From assembly GCF_014495845.1 (NCBI RefSeq), contig NZ_CP061080.1:2345001-2409000 (forward strand): a stretch of DNA of 64,000 nt, in the 5' to 3' direction. Position numbers and translations under genes: made by a program. Numbering within the stretch: position 1 is the first letter of the stretch; each line of letters begins with the position of its first letter. The stretch is from Aquibium microcysteis (GTDB taxonomy: Bacteria > Pseudomonadota > Alphaproteobacteria > Rhizobiales > Rhizobiaceae). Of this stretch, positions 62,656 through 64,000 are shown one piece after another. Under the pieces are notes generated by a model. The model did no database searches. It was not told where the DNA came from and saw only the letters and a list, made by a program, of their open reading frames with translations.

Positions 62656-64000
62656 TCAAAGGTAGGTTGTCCGCTCCAGAGGCGTGATCTCGCCCCAGAA
62701 GGCGACGATCTCGGCTCTCTTCAGATCCCGGTAGACCTTGGAGAGCAGAGGACCGAGCGCCCGGTCGACGAAAGTGCCCTTCGCCATCAACTGCAGCGCG
62801 TCGTCCATGTCGTCGGGAAGCGACAGTCCCTCCTCGTCGTAGGCGTTGCCCTGGATCGGCGGCGGCGGGACGAGTTCGCCCTCGATCCCCTCGACCATGC
62901 CCTGGATCAGCGCCGCCATCACCAGATAGGGATTGGCGTCGGCGCCCGCGATACGGTGCTCGACCCGACGGTTGGCATCGTTGGAAACCGGGATGCGCAG
63001 CGCAACCGAACGGTTGTTCTCGGCCCAGACCGCGCGCGTCGGCGCATAGGAGCCCGGGGTGATGCGGCGGAATCCGTTCCAGGTGTTGATGAAGAGCAGC
63101 AGCGATTCCGGCATCGTCTGGAGCAGCCCCGCCACCGCCGCCTCGAGCGTCCGGCGTCCGTCCGGGCCGCCGAAGACGTTCCTGCCCGCGGCATCGAGCA
63201 TGGACGCATGGACATGCATGCCGTTGCCCGCATATTCGAGGAACGGCTTGGCCATGAAGGTCGCCTGCAGACCGTGCGCCCGCGCGCAGCCCATGACGAT
63301 GCGCCGCAGCATGATGACGTCGTCGGCTGCCCGCAGAGGATCGTTGCGGTGCTTCAGATTGACCTCGAACTGGCCGGGCGCCGCCTCCTTGATGATGGTG
63401 TCGATCGGCAGCTTCTGGGCATCGGCGGCGTCGCGGATCATGTCGAACAGCGCCGCATGCTCGGCGAGGTCGTCGAGCCCGTACATGCGCAGCCGGTCGG
63501 GACCCGCCGCCGCACCGACCGGGCCCGGCATCCCGTCGCTCCACTCGAGCTCCGGGTCGAGCAGATAGAATTCCAGTTCGAAGGCGACCACCGGGAAGAA
63601 GCCCTTCGCGTTGACCTCCGCCACCTTCTTCTTCAGCACCTGGCGCGGATCGGCCATGAAGGGCTCGCCCTCCGGTGAAAACGTCTGCAGCAAGACCTGC
63701 GCGGTACGGCGCTTGGCCCAGGGCACCATCGACAGCGACCCGCGTGTGGCGCGGCAGTAGCCGTCCATGTCCCCGGTTTCGATGTGCAGCCCCGTCTCGC
63801 TCACCTCCCGGCCCCAGACATCGAGCCCGTGCAGCGACATCGGGAAGTTGACACCTTCCTGGAAGGCCTTCTTCAGCGCATCGCCCGGCGCCCATTTGCC
63901 GCGCAGGACGCCGTTGGGATCGACCATGAGGAACTCGACCGCCTCGATGTCGGGATGTCTCTCGACGAAGGATCGATACTCCGCCTCGTGGTCTGGGGAG
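62656..64000 (-). CDS. glutamine synthetase-family protein, gamma-glutamylputrescine synthetase-like (partial)
   Basis: At least 447 residues are visible; the N-terminus lies beyond the right edge (the frame PDHEAEYRSFVERHPDIEAVEFL reads in from 64000). Core GS blocks: MVDPNGVLRGKW, VVAFELEFYLLD, APGQFEVNLKHR, GNGMHVHASM, and NNRSVALRIPVSNDANRRVEHRIAGADANPYLVMAA. This GS clade ligates glutamate to amines. The adjoining potFGHI operon points to putrescine (PuuA-like). It lies 127 nt upstream of potF. Puu oxidase, dehydrogenase and hydrolase genes are not seen within the window. Confidence 0.9.
   Translation of the reverse strand, partial: SPDHEAEYRSFVERHPDIEAVEFLMVDPNGVLRGKWAPGDALKKAFQEGVNFPMSLHGLDVWGREVSETGLHIETGDMDGYCRATRGSLSMVPWAKRRTAQVLLQTFSPEGEPFMADPRQVLKKKVAEVNAKGFFPVVAFELEFYLLDPELEWSDGMPGPVGAAAGPDRLRMYGLDDLAEHAALFDMIRDAADAQKLPIDTIIKEAAPGQFEVNLKHRNDPLRAADDVIMLRRIVMGCARAHGLQATFMAKPFLEYAGNGMHVHASMLDAAGRNVFGGPDGRRTLEAAVAGLLQTMPESLLLFINTWNGFRRITPGSYAPTRAVWAENNRSVALRIPVSNDANRRVEHRIAGADANPYLVMAALIQGMVEGIEGELVPPPPIQGNAYDEEGLSLPDDMDDALQLMAKGTFVDRALGPLLSKVYRDLKRAEIVAFWGEITPLERTTYL

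Overview
The window looks like chromosomal DNA of a high-GC alphaproteobacterium, most likely a hyphomicrobialean (Rhizobiales; Phyllobacteriaceae/Mesorhizobium-like). Four signs support this: small DUF1127 proteins, a tRNA-His with a G1:U72 pair and A73 discriminator, an Irr-type iron-control palindrome, and a CtrA-type TTAA-N7-TTAA box in front of a PleC/DivJ/PdhS-like kinase. No plasmid, phage or ICE backbone is visible. The only complete mobile element is one IS110-family insertion sequence.

Layout. 1-2227: GC-rich dispersed repeats, a duplicated scrap of the hisS 3' end, then hisS. 2518-8019: two tiny membrane ORFs, a methyl-accepting chemotaxis protein, DNA-3-methyladenine glycosylase I, an L,D-transpeptidase and a BASS-family transporter. 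7989-14375 (minus): a glycolate oxidase operon, glcD ... glcE ... glcF, interrupted by two Uma2 nuclease-like genes, a DUF4870-like membrane gene and a DUF433/DUF5615 toxin-antitoxin-like pair. 14440-15700: tandem repeat array. 15973-22297: cytochrome c, DUF3422 protein, and a GntR regulator with lutABC and a phosphatase. A 25-bp palindrome before the GntR gene has a close relative before glcD, suggesting joint control of lactate and glycolate oxidation.

22417-31949: a mix of housekeeping and small genes: a 46-aa peptide, a GATase, RsmE, GNAT, a PIN/antitoxin pair, an Hsp70-like protein, glutamate-cysteine ligase and a DUF937 protein. 32139-35975 encodes a 1278-aa protein built entirely of octapeptides, with an exact 408-bp (17-octad) super-period. 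36166-37615: DUF1127 and LysR genes. 37777-38931: an IS110 element inserted in a dispersed repeat. Its 5' noncoding region contains a complete bridge-RNA-like structure whose four guide segments match the actual target and the element's own ends. 38932-40152: more repeats. 40243-46412: hypothetical protein, xseA, DUF1127, a PepSY/cytochrome b561/membrane-HTH operon, an SDR, tRNA-His and a phasin.

46665-50669: a 1334-aa PAS histidine kinase. 50779-53719: an Irr-box-preceded ferric-iron ABC system (binding protein and double permease, no ATPase). 54011-58379: acetoacetyl-CoA synthetase, AsmA-family protein and a small membrane protein. 58425-64000 (minus): potFGHI putrescine uptake following a gamma-glutamylputrescine synthetase-like gene that runs off the right edge. 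These last five genes together suggest import and gamma-glutamylation of putrescine.

The strongest leads are the IS110 bridge RNA with its readable guides, the perfectly periodic octad protein, and the predicted shared glc/lut operator.
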